Assembly: GCA_029834535.1 (NCBI GenBank)
Contig: JAQMWT010000427.1
Span: 93,936-157,935 of the forward strand
Reading direction: 5' to 3'
DNA length: 64,000 bases
From: Chrysophaeum taylorii
Taxonomy: Eukaryota; Sar; Pelagophyceae; Pelagomonadales; Pelagomonadaceae
Every line of letters begins with the position of its first letter. Position 1 is the stretch's first letter. The notes under the pieces are model-generated. The model saw nothing but the letters and a program-made list of their open reading frames with translations, was not told the origin of the DNA and did no database searches. Of this stretch, positions 9,293 to 18,397 are shown piece by piece. Both the position numbers and the translations under genes were made by a program.

Positions 9293-11323
9293 GAGGCCGC
9301 CCTTGCCATAGTGCGGGTGGGCGCCGCGGGCCTGGAGAAAACGTTCGAAAAAAGTGACCCAAGGGGGCGGGGGCGCGGGGACGTAGACGTTGAAGCAGGC
9401 GACGCGGTCCCCGGGGGCTCGCGCGGCGGCGTTGGGGGCACAAGGCGCCGCGCCCACGGGTTCTTCCGGAGCTCTGAGGAACTTGATCTCAATGACGGCG
9501 TCGTCGTCGTCGCGGAGGTGGGGCCGGATGGCATCCGCGAGGTCGCGCGCCGCGGCCGAGAGGTCGTCGAGGGGCACGGAATACTGGGCAGAGTAAAAAG
9601 AAGAAACGTCGCGAGGCAGCGCGTTCGCGAGGTCCTTTGGGTAAGGAAACCAGTTGCGGCCGTCGTAGAGGTCACCGCCGGCGCTGTCAACATCGAGAAA
9701 AAGGGCGACGTGTTTGTTCGAAGAAGGGAACCAGTGGACCCAAGCGTGGTCGGCGTCGAGGGCCTTCTTTTCGAGAGTCTCGTCGATAGGACCGCGCGCC
9801 GTTTCGTGGCGACGCTTGACGCGATACGCGGGGACGACGGCGAGGGCGAGCTTCAAAATAAAGCCCATCCGGCCGACGGAGGCGCGCGCGGCGTCGAAGA
9901 GCGAAGCATCGACGCGCCGGGCAGGCCCGTCGTCCGAGGAGTCGTACGCCGCGAGAATATCAAACCCCGCCGCGTCGCGCGCGAGCCAGAAACGATGGCC
10001 ATCTCGCACGATGTCTATCGCGAGGACGTCGTCGGAGAGGGTGCCGCGGTGCGCGCTCGATCCGTGGGAACCCGTAGCTATAGCGCCGCCTATCGTCGCG
10101 TTTTGAAACACCGGAAGCGACGGAAGACACAGGCTTCTCGCCGCGAGCGCTCGCACGAGGCGTCGGAGGGTGACGCCAGCTTCGACCACGCAGGCGCCGT
10201 CGCAAACGCCGAGGACGCGATCGAGGAGAGAGGCGCGGACGGCGAGCTCTGCCGGCTTTGAAGGACGACCCCAGGACGAGGCTCCGACGATCGTCGTCGG
10301 ACCCGAGACGATCGTCGTCGGACCCGAGACGTCCGTCGCGTCCCTCGCCGAGCGCGGGCGCGCGACCCACGTGTGCTGGGGTGTCGCGGCGGGCGCGACA
10401 AAGCGGCGAAGCCGCCGAAACGGCGCGCCCGCGACAGCTTGGGCAACAGCAAGATCGCGGAGAGCTTCCTCGGCGCTCGTCTCCGGGGCCTCGTCGCCGT
10501 TCCGCGAAATCTCGCCCAGGGCCGCCGCGAGGGCCTCCTTGGCCCCCCCCTCGATCCACGGGTCCCCCGCGACTATCTCCTTTTGACCGTCGACGAGCAC
10601 TATGACGCGCCTCGCGACGTCGTAGGTAACCTTTCTCTCGCCGCCGCCGCCGCACCATACGTCGCAAGAACAGCGGTCCTCGTCGGACCATTCGAAGTCT
10701 ATCCTTCCGACAGCCCCCGTCTCGTGCCTTCCCAAAACCTCCACCTCGCCGAACCACGCGCGCACGGCGCGCGCGACGTGCACGCAGACATCAATGACGC
10801 GTTCCATTTCGGAACATTCGTCGAGCCGCCAGCCGCTCGGCGGCCTCTGCCGCACGACGAACTCGTACCGCCGCGGCCCGTCGAGGGTGTCGAGGATCTC
10901 GGCCACGCGACGCACCCCGGGCTTGAACGCCCAGTTCTCCAGCACGCGCCAGGTCACCCCTCGCCGGAGCGCCGACCAGCACCTCTCGCCCTCCTCGCGG
11001 GACCACGCGCCGGGCTTCTCCGAAATTACGTGCTTTCCGGCCAAAAGGCACGCGACGACCGCATCGCACGCCGCGCTCCGCGGCAGTGCCACGACGCACA
11101 CCTCCACCCGCGGGTCGCGCAGCGCGGCCCCGAGGCTCGCGTACTCGGTGATCTCCTTAATCAGCCCCAGCTTCCGGACCGCGCGCCGACGGTTCTCCGC
11201 GCGCCGACTGCACACCGCGACCACGCGCACACCCTTCTTTCGGAGCTTGCGCAGCGACGCGCAGTGCACGCGACACATGTACCACCCGCACCCGACGAGA
11301 CACACGCCCACGACACCATCCAT
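9257..11323 (-). CDS. Fusion flavoprotein: Gfo/Idh/MocA-type domain plus aldonolactone-oxidase domain
   Basis: A single 688-residue frame. Residues 1 to about 320 are a Gfo/Idh/MocA-like NAD(P)-binding protein: an N-terminal Rossmann strand (VCLVGCGWYMC), VVALPRSAACDAVV, and the typical LLAGKHVISEKP block. From about 330 the protein becomes an FAD-linked oxidase of the aldonolactone/gulonolactone oxidase group, with TIGGAIATGSHGS and GTLSDDVLAIDIV, and a C-terminal HPHYGKGG that resembles the R-P-H-W-x-K motif of that family. Aldonolactone oxidases make ascorbate or a relative. The C-terminus stops right after this motif, earlier than in usual family members, and lies on a dispersed repeat (see findings), so the end may be truncated. 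Activity of either half is inferred. Confidence 0.82.
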   Translation of the reverse strand: MDGVVGVCLVGCGWYMCRVHCASLRKLRKKGVRVVAVCSRRAENRRRAVRKLGLIKEITEYASLGAALRDPRVEVCVVALPRSAACDAVVACLLAGKHVISEKPGAWSREEGERCWSALRRGVTWRVLENWAFKPGVRRVAEILDTLDGPRRYEFVVRQRPPSGWRLDECSEMERVIDVCVHVARAVRAWFGEVEVLGRHETGAVGRIDFEWSDEDRCSCDVWCGGGGERKVTYDVARRVIVLVDGQKEIVAGDPWIEGGAKEALAAALGEISRNGDEAPETSAEEALRDLAVAQAVAGAPFRRLRRFVAPAATPQHTWVARPRSARDATDVSGPTTIVSGPTTIVGASSWGRPSKPAELAVRASLLDRVLGVCDGACVVEAGVTLRRLVRALAARSLCLPSLPVFQNATIGGAIATGSHGSSAHRGTLSDDVLAIDIVRDGHRFWLARDAAGFDILAAYDSSDDGPARRVDASLFDAARASVGRMGFILKLALAVVPAYRVKRRHETARGPIDETLEKKALDADHAWVHWFPSSNKHVALFLDVDSAGGDLYDGRNWFPYPKDLANALPRDVSSFYSAQYSVPLDDLSAAARDLADAIRPHLRDDDDAVIEIKFLRAPEEPVGAAPCAPNAAARAPGDRVACFNVYVPAPPPPWVTFFERFLQARGAHPHYGKGGLFPPKGDAGAVC

Positions 11324-11370
11324 GCGCTAGCATTTATTAGGAAGGAGGGTTTTTACCACCAACTCTCTTT

Positions 11371-12240
11371 TCAGAGGAGCGTCGTGAGGGTAGAGATGAG
11401 GTCGAAGTCGGTGGAAGCTTGGTTAATCGAGGAGATCTGGGCGTCGGCGAGGTCCGTGGTGACGAGCTTGAGCTTGACCTTATCGGCGTCGGGGAAATCG
11501 GCCTTGTGACGGCGGAGGCAGCGGAGGGCCTTGGCGTAGGCTGCGCGGCGGCCACGCGGATTAATATTACTATTATCATTATTATTATTATTGAGGCGCA
11601 TGGCCTCCTTCTCGCGGCTCGCGCGCTCGCGCTCCAGTTCGTGCTGCTGCTCGGCGCGTCGCCACTTGTCGTCCTCCTCGCGCTGACGTCTCGCCTCAGC
11701 GACAACATTCTGGCGCTCGCGCGCCTCTTCGAGCACGAGCTTTTCGCGCGCCGCCTCCAAAGCCTCCTGCCGCTCTTTCAGGGCCGAGAGCTCGTCGACG
11801 CGGGCCTGAAGGGTCTCGACGGGCCGCTCCTCGTCGTCCTCGAAGTCGTCCTCGTAGTCCTCCTCGATTGGGACCTTTCCGAGCGACGCGTCCACCGACG
11901 CCGACAGCGGCACGTCCTCCTGGCGGTCCACGTAGAGCGCGTCCACGTGCTCCCGCATCGCGTCCACCCGCGCGTGCAGGGCCTTGCGGTAAAACTTGGC
12001 CGACTGCCGCCCCGAGTGCAGGTCCGTCGTCACGATGGCGTCGATCTCGCCGAACTGGAGCTTGTCAAGATGGCCCACCAGCTGCCGCAGCGCCGCCTTG
12101 GCCTCGACGCCCTGCATCCCCTCGATCTCCGTCAGGCTGTCCTCGAGGTTCCGCACGCGCCCCTCCAGTTCCGCCAGCGTCTTCAGCCGCGCGCTCGACA
12201 GGCTGCTCAGACGACGCTCCAGCGCACCGCCTTCCATCAC
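11371..12240 (-). CDS. Coiled-coil protein with possible BAG-like helical domain
   Basis: The protein is 289 residues. Residues about 20-105 are helical, with L-x-x-L spacing and the stretch LQFGEIDAIVTTDLHSG followed by RKALHARVDAMREHVDALY, which resembles the HSP70-binding BAG domain. An acidic linker (EEDYEDDFEDDEE) leads into a long charged coiled coil, about 135-215, then an Asn repeat encoded by AAT units (11560-11595). The start of the flavoprotein gene upstream of its stop is only 47 bp away on the same strand. BAG membership is a guess from the pattern; an uncharacterised coiled-coil protein is the safe call. Confidence 0.65.
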   Translation of the reverse strand: MMEGGALERRLSSLSSARLKTLAELEGRVRNLEDSLTEIEGMQGVEAKAALRQLVGHLDKLQFGEIDAIVTTDLHSGRQSAKFYRKALHARVDAMREHVDALYVDRQEDVPLSASVDASLGKVPIEEDYEDDFEDDEERPVETLQARVDELSALKERQEALEAAREKLVLEEARERQNVVAEARRQREEDDKWRRAEQQHELERERASREKEAMRLNNNNNDNSNINPRGRRAAYAKALRCLRRHKADFPDADKVKLKLVTTDLADAQISSINQASTDFDLISTLTTLL

Positions 12241-12463
12241 TGCTGCTTCAACCGGAGATCAACACCTTATGAATCTTATAATAACCCTCGTGCGAAACGG
12301 ACTGGTACCAATACATACTAAGGTATATGTCGTTACAAGAGGACTTGAGGGTAAGGGTATGGCTGGTATATCCAGAGATATGGCCGTTTGCATACGTGGT
12401 TCGAATTAAAAGAAGGGCTAATAACGCTTGGGCTGTTTGTTGATGGGGGCTAATTAAGAAGGG
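12241..12463. other. AT-rich intergenic sequence with two GAAGGGCTAA repeat units
   Basis: Upstream of the coiled-coil gene. From about 12408 it contains two copies of AAGAAGGGCTAA and the GGGCTGTTTGTTGATGGGGG block that also occurs at 9250-9285 (inverted); AATTAAGAAGGGCTAA recurs at about 13880. Confidence 0.4.
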
Positions 12464-12468
12464 CTAAG

Positions 12469-12751
12469 CACAGGGGTATATATAGCCCCGGGCACTCGCA
12501 CACACCAGGACCGGCATACCTACCCTCACCTTTTGGTTATGAGCCCGTAAAGCGCTCGAGGTGGTTCGCGCGTTCGAATCCGCCCCACCGCTGCGCCGCA
12601 AGGGGTGTGTGAATGTCTGCGCGAAGTAGTTGCCGTCGCCAACTGCTGGAGCGCCCCATCGTCCAGCACACGCACTAGACCCCCCTCATCTGGGCGCTCT
12701 CACTTACCAGGAGGCACACACCAGGACCGGCATTCCTACCCTCACCTTTTG
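12469..12751 (+). mobile_element. TRIM-like miniature LTR element, copy A (internally deleted)
   Basis: The element is 283 bp. Its left terminal repeat (12469-12535) starts CACAGGGGTATATATAGCCC and ends CCTCACCTTTTG. The right repeat keeps only its last 38 bp (12714-12751). It is flanked by a perfect 5-bp target duplication CTAAG (12464-12468 and 12752-12756). Directly after the left repeat, GGTTATGAGCCCG (12535-12547) is complementary to the anticodon arm of a tRNA-Met, fitting a half-tRNA primer-binding site. The body shares about 180 bp with copy C at 54133-54569, which lies in the opposite orientation. It has no coding capacity, so it is non-autonomous. Confidence 0.78.
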
Positions 12752-12928
12752 CTAAGACCCTTTGGTTGAAAAACAAGCCCTCAGAAAAAGGATGTAAAGC
12801 TCTTGGGATGATTGTAATACGTTCGCGAAACCGCCGTCGCCAGCTCAGTATATCAGTATATTGCGCACCAAACGGATCGCAAGGAACGGGAAGTTCAATG
12901 TGCGTCTGTCTGTCCGACTGCGAAGGCG

Positions 12929-13565
12929 ATGGCATCGCGTGGTCGCTGGGAGCACCGAGGACGATGTCACCACTTGACACGCACGCTCCTCGTGCTCTTC
13001 GCCGGGTCGGGAATGGCTTTCGTTCTCCCACGTGCCGGTGTGGCGGTTCGTGCGAGCGACGCTCTCCCTCGCCCGGGCAGCGAGCGCCGCGTTCCGGCCC
13101 TCCGATCGCTTCCGGGCGATGAGCCCGCACTCGGGGGGCGTGAGCCGGTCCTCCTGATCCACCGCCGCAGCGGCCCGTTGGCGAAGGCTTTCTGGTACTG
13201 GCCGCATTCTTATTCGGCATGGCCGTACTCTTACTCTTCGTGGTTGGCACTTACAAGATCGGTGTCTTAACCGATAAGTTGGCGGACATGAATTCGAATT
13301 TGTCGATGGAGATCTCGTCTCTCGGGACGAGAATCGACACTCTTGCGACAAGGATCGAAAAGATATCGACCGGGACATCGAGCGATTTGTCGTCTCTCTC
13401 AAGTCGAAGGTCGACGTCGTCGCGACCAAGGTCAACTTTATGGACAAGCTCGCCGGATACGCGCTTGCGGCTGTGGTTGGAGGTCTCGCGAGCGTGTTCT
13501 TTAACCAAGCCTTCTCCCAGGCGGGCCAGACCAAATCCACCCCCCCCCCCCAGGCGCGTCCGAGT
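12929..13565 (+). pseudogene. Broken or multi-exon gene for a plastid-targeted membrane coiled-coil protein
   Basis: Three short + strand frames read as one protein. Frame 1 (12929-13139) gives a signal peptide ending in LLVLFAGSGMA before FVLPRAGVAVRAS, a good bipartite plastid leader with cleavage before Phe. A possible 47-bp intron (13140-13186, GTGAGC to GCGAAG) restores frame into FLVLAAFLFGMAVLLLFVVG, a membrane segment, followed by a coiled coil (TDKLADMNSNLSMEISSLGT). Near 13345-13385 the frame must shift again to give DIERFVVSLKSKVDVVATKV and a second hydrophobic segment (LAGYALAAVVGGLASVFF). No intron explains the second shift, so this is either a sequencing indel or a decaying gene. 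The layout recalls short coiled-coil proteins with a C-terminal anchor. Confidence 0.45.
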
Positions 13566-13689
13566 CACCCGCGGGCGCTGACTCATCCTCGCGCTGATGC
13601 AGGCAGGCAAGGGCTCGTCCACCCAGAATCGCCTTCAGCCTTGCGCCCCCGACCTCCCTCGCGCGAACTAGGCAAAGTACGATAGATTA

Positions 13690-14600
13690 ATAACTACCCA
13701 AGCGCGCTGAAATTCAGAGGACGGGGTGTGTGGGCGCCAGGTGGTTTTTATATGCGCAAACGACGCCCCTTCCGCCGCTCTACGCGTAGGTAAATCACGA
13801 AGATCCAACTCGACGGTGTGTAGAAAATTTCTAGTTTACGACTAAAATCGCCCCGTCCGTCGTGTAATTAATTAATTGCTTAATTAAGAAGGGCTAACGC
13901 TGGGGACGGCCGCTCGGATTATTATTCGATTTGCTTTTGTTGATTCCATCAACAGGATTTGGAGCTGTTGATTCCAATCAACAGGATATTATGGCATGAA
14001 ATCAAAGCGATGACAGCCCCGACGATCTTGACTTGTAATATGTGTTACATAACCTAAAAAAATATTCCAAAACTCTCGAGAACGTATATGCATCACTCCT
14101 AGTGATTCATTCAAACTACGTTGAGGGGGTCCTGGGATTTACAATATACCCATATCTTGCATTTTCTCGATGTACCTCATCAACGCGTCGCGCCTCTTGT
14201 GGGTATGGCCACTCCTCCTTTCTCACGAATTCCTTTATTAGGGTTTTTTCTTCGTTCCATACGGCTTTCCCTCACCCCTTACCCCTTCTTTTCTCCTTTA
14301 ATACATTTCACAAGGCCATTGAGATCCCAGTCTTGGTTCGTTTCGCACGGTCAATTCATCCTCCTACGTGCCTTAAAAATTTAATGTCCTACTAGTACTG
14401 TGGAAAGAGGAGTCGTCTGTATTTCTCTGCCAATGTGCATGCTAAAGATGGTGCTTGAGAACATATTGGCTAGTAGCATGTGGCGAGGCGGAATGGTTTA
14501 CTTTGATCTTAAACCGCCTCGCGGTCTCTCCCAGCTCTCTGAAACTACTTTACAATACTACCTTTCGATAGAAATTATCCTCAAAATGATATGAAGAACG
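13690..14600. other. AT-rich intergenic region with repeat debris
   Basis: It contains TTAATTAAGAAGGGCTAA (about 13878-13896, also near 12452) and palindromic CTGTTGATTCCATCAACAG-type units (13936-13985). Nothing coding is convincing; short open frames are low-complexity and AT-rich. Confidence 0.35.
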
Positions 14601-14650
14601 TTCCTTAGTCCAATAAATATCGTTCTCGTGGGCCGCGATCGACTTCCGCT

Positions 14651-15067
14651 TCACCGTTGTCCTTCAAGTTCCGGTGTTTTTTTGTGTCTGAGGAAGAAGG
14701 ATACGGCGGAGGAGCGAGCGAGGAGGTCGCCGAAGGTTTGGGCATCGCGGGCCTCGACGAGGGGGGCCCAGGTCGTCGTGGGTTGCTTGGTGTACAGAAG
14801 GAGGTTCCTGTGGTCGAGGTTGATCGACTCGCCGATTTCACACTTGAGGCCCAAGACGGTGTCCGAGGGCAGTAAGTCGAAGACTAGGTCGGGCAGATTG
14901 CCGATAGCCTGGAGCCTGATGCGTGTCCCCCTCGGGGCAGCAAATGCGTCGGCAAACAACGCTCGGCGACCCCCGAAGGTGCGCGTCGGGATCGCCCGAT
15001 GATCGACGGAAATCGACTCGTGCTCTTTGGGTACATGGCGGAGCTCCGCTTGCCATTGCGCCATCAT
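14651..15067 (-). CDS. Small ubiquitin-like-fold protein
   Basis: The protein is 138 residues from the ATG at 15067 (a second ATG follows at once). After a basic N-terminus with RTFGGRRALF, residues about 50-128 show a ubiquitin-like layout: strand TRIRLQAIGNLPDLVFDLLP, helix DTVLGLKCEIGESI, then LDHRNLLLYTK, TFGDLLARS and a last strand AVSFFLRH. There is no C-terminal Gly-Gly, so it is not a conjugated modifier. It is perhaps a Ub-like domain that docks to the proteasome or Cdc48. An AAATC microsatellite lies directly upstream. Confidence 0.55.
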   Translation of the reverse strand: MMAQWQAELRHVPKEHESISVDHRAIPTRTFGGRRALFADAFAAPRGTRIRLQAIGNLPDLVFDLLPSDTVLGLKCEIGESINLDHRNLLLYTKQPTTTWAPLVEARDAQTFGDLLARSSAVSFFLRHKKTPELEGQR

Positions 15068-15104
15068 CAAATCAAATCAAATCAAATCAAATCAAATCAA
15101 ATCC
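15068..15104 (+). repeat. (AAATC)n microsatellite
   Basis: About seven to eight units of CAAAT lie immediately upstream of the ubiquitin-like protein start on the minus strand. Confidence 0.9.
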
Positions 15105-15640
15105 AGAAGGCGTTACTTTCGAAGACTTACCCTCTCGCAGCAGCCGCGCTTCTTGTCTCCCCAACTCTCTTTTTCGCTCGACGCACCGACCCCCGCCAAT
15201 CTGAGCTCCTTTCATCAGCGCCCGGCCTTTATCCGCTTACTCCTTAAGTGCTCTCGCCGGTCGGTAGGAGGCCTTGCGACGGTCGTCGCTCGGCGAGTGG
15301 ACGCGACGTGTCCATTCGCCGAGGGCAAAGTCAAGTTTAGGACGTCGCGCAGCGGTCGAGTGTAACCGCCCTTGCATTCGGGTACTTTTCGACCGTGCTC
15401 GTAGGAGCACCCACTCGCCTGAACTTTAATAACGAGGCCCGCCAGTTAGATTCAGATTCGGGTCGCAATGTCGCGGCGCAGTACCGACGATATCCTCCTG
15501 GTTTTCTGCCCCTGACAGCCACGTGTACATTGAGAGAGCCGCGAGACTGGTGGCGATACCACGGGCGTTCGATGATGCCGATGGGCATTTCGGTGCATTT
15601 TGCGAGGAACGCGCATATCAATCGTATTCAGCAAAAATGG
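15105..15640. other. Intergenic region, no gene seen
   Basis: Mixed composition. Short frames on both strands show no consistent protein signal. Confidence 0.3.
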
Positions 15641-17345
15641 TAGTGACGAGTCGCCTCGACGGGCCTCTCGCTGAAATAAGTGTGCCCAATCTATGTGGCA
15701 TCTTTCATGTCGCTTCAGCCGAACTCGTTCACAGCAAACGTCGGGAAGAATTGCGGTGCGCCGTATTTTATAGCCTTGGCGATGAGGTCGATGCCTGCGT
15801 ATTTGGAGTAGCCGACGCCCGAGTACCCCTCGAATTAAAATTTTGCGTCCGCCAGTTTGATCACTCGCAAGCCGTTCATGCTGAATGAGGTCGGCAGTAA
15901 TGCGTCGAAGGTGATTGCCGAGCCCGAAATCGGCGGTGTCGCCGTTGGCGTCCATCGGAGTCTGCCCGTTGATGAGGTCGTATCGTGCCCCGTTTCTTTC
16001 ATAGGTTGCTTCTCTCTGGTAATGGCCGCATGCATATACCTCTGCTTTGCAATTTCCTTTTTTTTCGCTGCAGAGAACGTCTTTTCATACGCAGGTTGTC
16101 TTTATGCCCGAGGACGTAGATGAGCGGGTTGAAGACTCGCCACGTACGACAGGCACTGAGTTTTGTGATGTTCCGCGCTTCGCACTTGATACTTCGACGA
16201 GGATATTATTCGAGCGCGCTGCAGTTGAAGCAGACACAGACTGGCTTCGCCAGGATAGTTTCGCGGTAATTCGAGATTTTCGTCCAGCCATGGCGCTCGA
16301 TGCGGCTTATTAGATGAGCGTCCTATATTATGATGCGTATCGTTGTTGGCGTCGACGAGCTCGCGCGAGAGGGAGGCCGCCGTGCTCTGGTGCATATTGC
16401 CGTGAGTTTCCTAGACACTGCGATGTGAAGTAGGTCGCCCGAGCAAAAACGTCTCTGGCGCTAGGTTCGTGACGACCAGATCGTCGCGACGGTTGAGTAG
16501 GTCGACATCTTCTATTTGAAGTGCCCTTCGAAGTTCTCGTGTTGCGGGCGGCTCTCTACCGAGCAGCGGCGGTTGAGGGTGGCGACGTGCCTGCACGCAA
16601 CCTATGCTCTCTCTCTCTCCGCGCGCGAGGCCGTCATGGTTGGTCAAGGATGCGAATTTTCTCTTGGGGGAAAAAAAAAAACGCGAGTCCACGGTTCGCT
16701 CGGAGCGATGAGAAAGCATCACACGTTGTAGAGATGCCCCACGTTGCCGTAAGGACCGCGGTAGGCGAGCGCGAGTGTCGTTGTCGCGCGCAAGGTCCTG
16801 TCGAGTGCCGCGAGGGGGGGCGCGGTTTCGTCCCTTCGCATACGAAGTCCCTGGCCCACGTAGTAGTAGTACTTGAGGTTGTTGAGCACGGCTTGCCCGA
16901 TTTCGTGGACTTTAACGGAGGAACGCCGCACGTCCTCGATGGTGTGCGAATATGGTGTATTCGTGAAGGCGTCAGAATGCTCCTCCGTTTGGCATATGTG
17001 CACTTGAGCGGCGGATGTATCGAGGTCCCAGGTTGGAGCGGTACGCGCACGAAACAACCGTCGTGATGGTATAGCACGCCAGTTGGCATAGGCCCGCTGT
17101 AGCGCTCTGGTCTGTTCATGAGTCGTAGTTCAGACGCGGCGGCGGAAGCCGATAATAATCTGGAAGCAGGGGGCGCCTGGCGATGGGGACTGACTGACTG
17201 ACTGACTGACTGACTGACTGACTGGCAGGCTCTGAGCGTTTTGTGTGCGGTAAGAGCTCGTAAGAGCTCGTACAACAACGGCGCGTGCTGCTGAGGCACG
17301 TACTTTCGCACGGCCGCTGAAAGTTCGAAGGCTGCCCCTTCCATG
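15640..17345 (-). pseudogene. Fragmented minus-strand gene relic (ankyrin/MYND-like debris)
   Basis: Several minus-strand stretches in different frames read like pieces of one protein. They include MEGAAFELSAAVRKYVPQQH followed by LLYELLRALTAHK (about 17240-17345); VRRSSVKVHEIGQAVLNNL (about 16900); RRALQIEDVDLLNRRDDLVV (about 16480); a Cys-containing piece KPVCVCFNCSALE (about 16230); RVFNPLIYVLGHKDNLRMK (about 16110); RNGARYDLINGQTPMDANGD (about 15950), which looks like an ankyrin turn; and KYAGIDLIAKAIKYGAPQFF (about 15770). No set of short introns joins them cleanly, and frames break between pieces. I take it as a decayed gene, but a multi-exon gene with assembly errors is possible. Confidence 0.35.
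17187..17226 (+). repeat. (GACT)n microsatellite
   Basis: About nine and a half GACT units. The same unit occurs at 7464-7480 and, inverted as TCAG, at 29104-29132. Confidence 0.9.
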
Positions 17346-17601
17346 TGACCACCGGCTTCTTGGTGTTGGAGAATCATGCTGCTGCTGCTGCTGCGTTGGG
17401 TGATCATGCAAGTCGTCGTCGTCAGATCCAAGCCAGCGAAGAAACGCATGCGGGCCGTGTCACAGGCGAATCTTTTTGGGAAGAAAGTATTGAAAAGGAA
17501 AGAAACACTGACTTGACGCTCCCAGAAAAAAAAAATTTGAGACGCTCGTCTCTAGGCCCCGATACTCTGATCCCTCGCGTCATGCACTGGGCTAGGTATA
17601 G

Positions 17602-18369
17602 CTAGGTAGTAAAATTCGTTGGTCGAGGTTTTTGCTCCCGGCGCCAGGTGCCGGCAAAAATATGCTCCCTTTCGGGAACGTGGGTGCCCATCTTGCGCGG
17701 CGTATACTTGCCGGGCTGGAGCTCGTTGACGAGGCTGGTCATATGGTCTCGGAGCTCGGGCTGGTATTCGGCGCGGGAGAACTGGTCCTCGACGCCGTCC
17801 GAGCGCGCCTCGGAACGACCGATCCCTAGGACGCTGGTGTACTTTGGTTTGAGGAGGCCCTCGGTGACGAGGTGGTGCTGGCGGCGGTCGTGGTCGGGTC
17901 CGCTCGGGATTGGCGAATAGAATCTGTAGTGCGAATTGCGAATCGTGATCTCGCCGCTCCTAAGGAGCTCGTCCGAGGGCCGGTCCGACAGGTATCTTGC
18001 TTGTTTCCGCTGGCCGCGGACCTTGCGGGCGTCGTAGCTGCCCGAAACAAAGTCGAAGCCGTTGTAGGCTGCCGTCTCGGCGAGGTGGTCCTTGCGGCGT
18101 TGGTGGTGCGCGTCGCGCTTCGCGAGCTTGGCCGCCTCCCAGGCACATCTCTCGACGTCGGGGCGGATCGCGCCGTGGGGCCGCCGCTGAAAGCCCTTCC
18201 CAAACTTCGTCGTTCGCAGGCCGTTGCCGATGGCTTGGGGCTCGCGCGGGCCGTTGCAGTGCGCGAGACACATCGTGTCGTTGCGGCTGATATGGACGCG
18301 CTTTCCGAACCGGGCCGCGGCCTGCCGCCCGTCGGGGTGCCTCGCGCCGTCGAGCCAGGCGCACGACAT
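17602..18369 (-). CDS. Conserved-looking hypothetical protein, possibly cilium-associated
   Basis: The protein is 255 residues from the ATG at 18369. The frame is open further upstream, but the sequence MSCAWLDGARHPDGRQAAAR reads as a natural start and the upstream part is Arg/Pro-rich. The protein is basic and has no membrane segment. It contains the blocks AYNGFDFVSGSYDARK and EITIRNSHYRFYSPIPSGPD, which recall the 'YD/YN-x-x-(S/T)-G-x-Y' blocks of flagellar-associated proteins. That link is an impression only. The C-terminus (EHIFAGTWRREQKPRPTNFT) may extend from an unspliced intron. Confidence 0.5.
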   Translation of the reverse strand: MSCAWLDGARHPDGRQAAARFGKRVHISRNDTMCLAHCNGPREPQAIGNGLRTTKFGKGFQRRPHGAIRPDVERCAWEAAKLAKRDAHHQRRKDHLAETAAYNGFDFVSGSYDARKVRGQRKQARYLSDRPSDELLRSGEITIRNSHYRFYSPIPSGPDHDRRQHHLVTEGLLKPKYTSVLGIGRSEARSDGVEDQFSRAEYQPELRDHMTSLVNELQPGKYTPRKMGTHVPEREHIFAGTWRREQKPRPTNFTT

Positions 18370-18397
18370 TTTGTTCGTTGTATCTTTAAGATTCGGA

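Noticed and set aside
12540-12600. tRNA-like GCGCGTTCGAATCCG (B-box-like) sequence
   Set aside because: There is no acceptor stem, no D-arm and no anticodon arm around it, and it lies within the body of the TRIM-like element.
14042-14594. Small + strand frames in the AT-rich region
   Set aside because: Aromatic-rich, with no homology-like pattern and composition matching the surrounding non-coding DNA.
17116-17449. Frames encoding repeated QSVSQSVS
   Set aside because: They are the translation of the (GACT)n microsatellite, not a real repeat protein.
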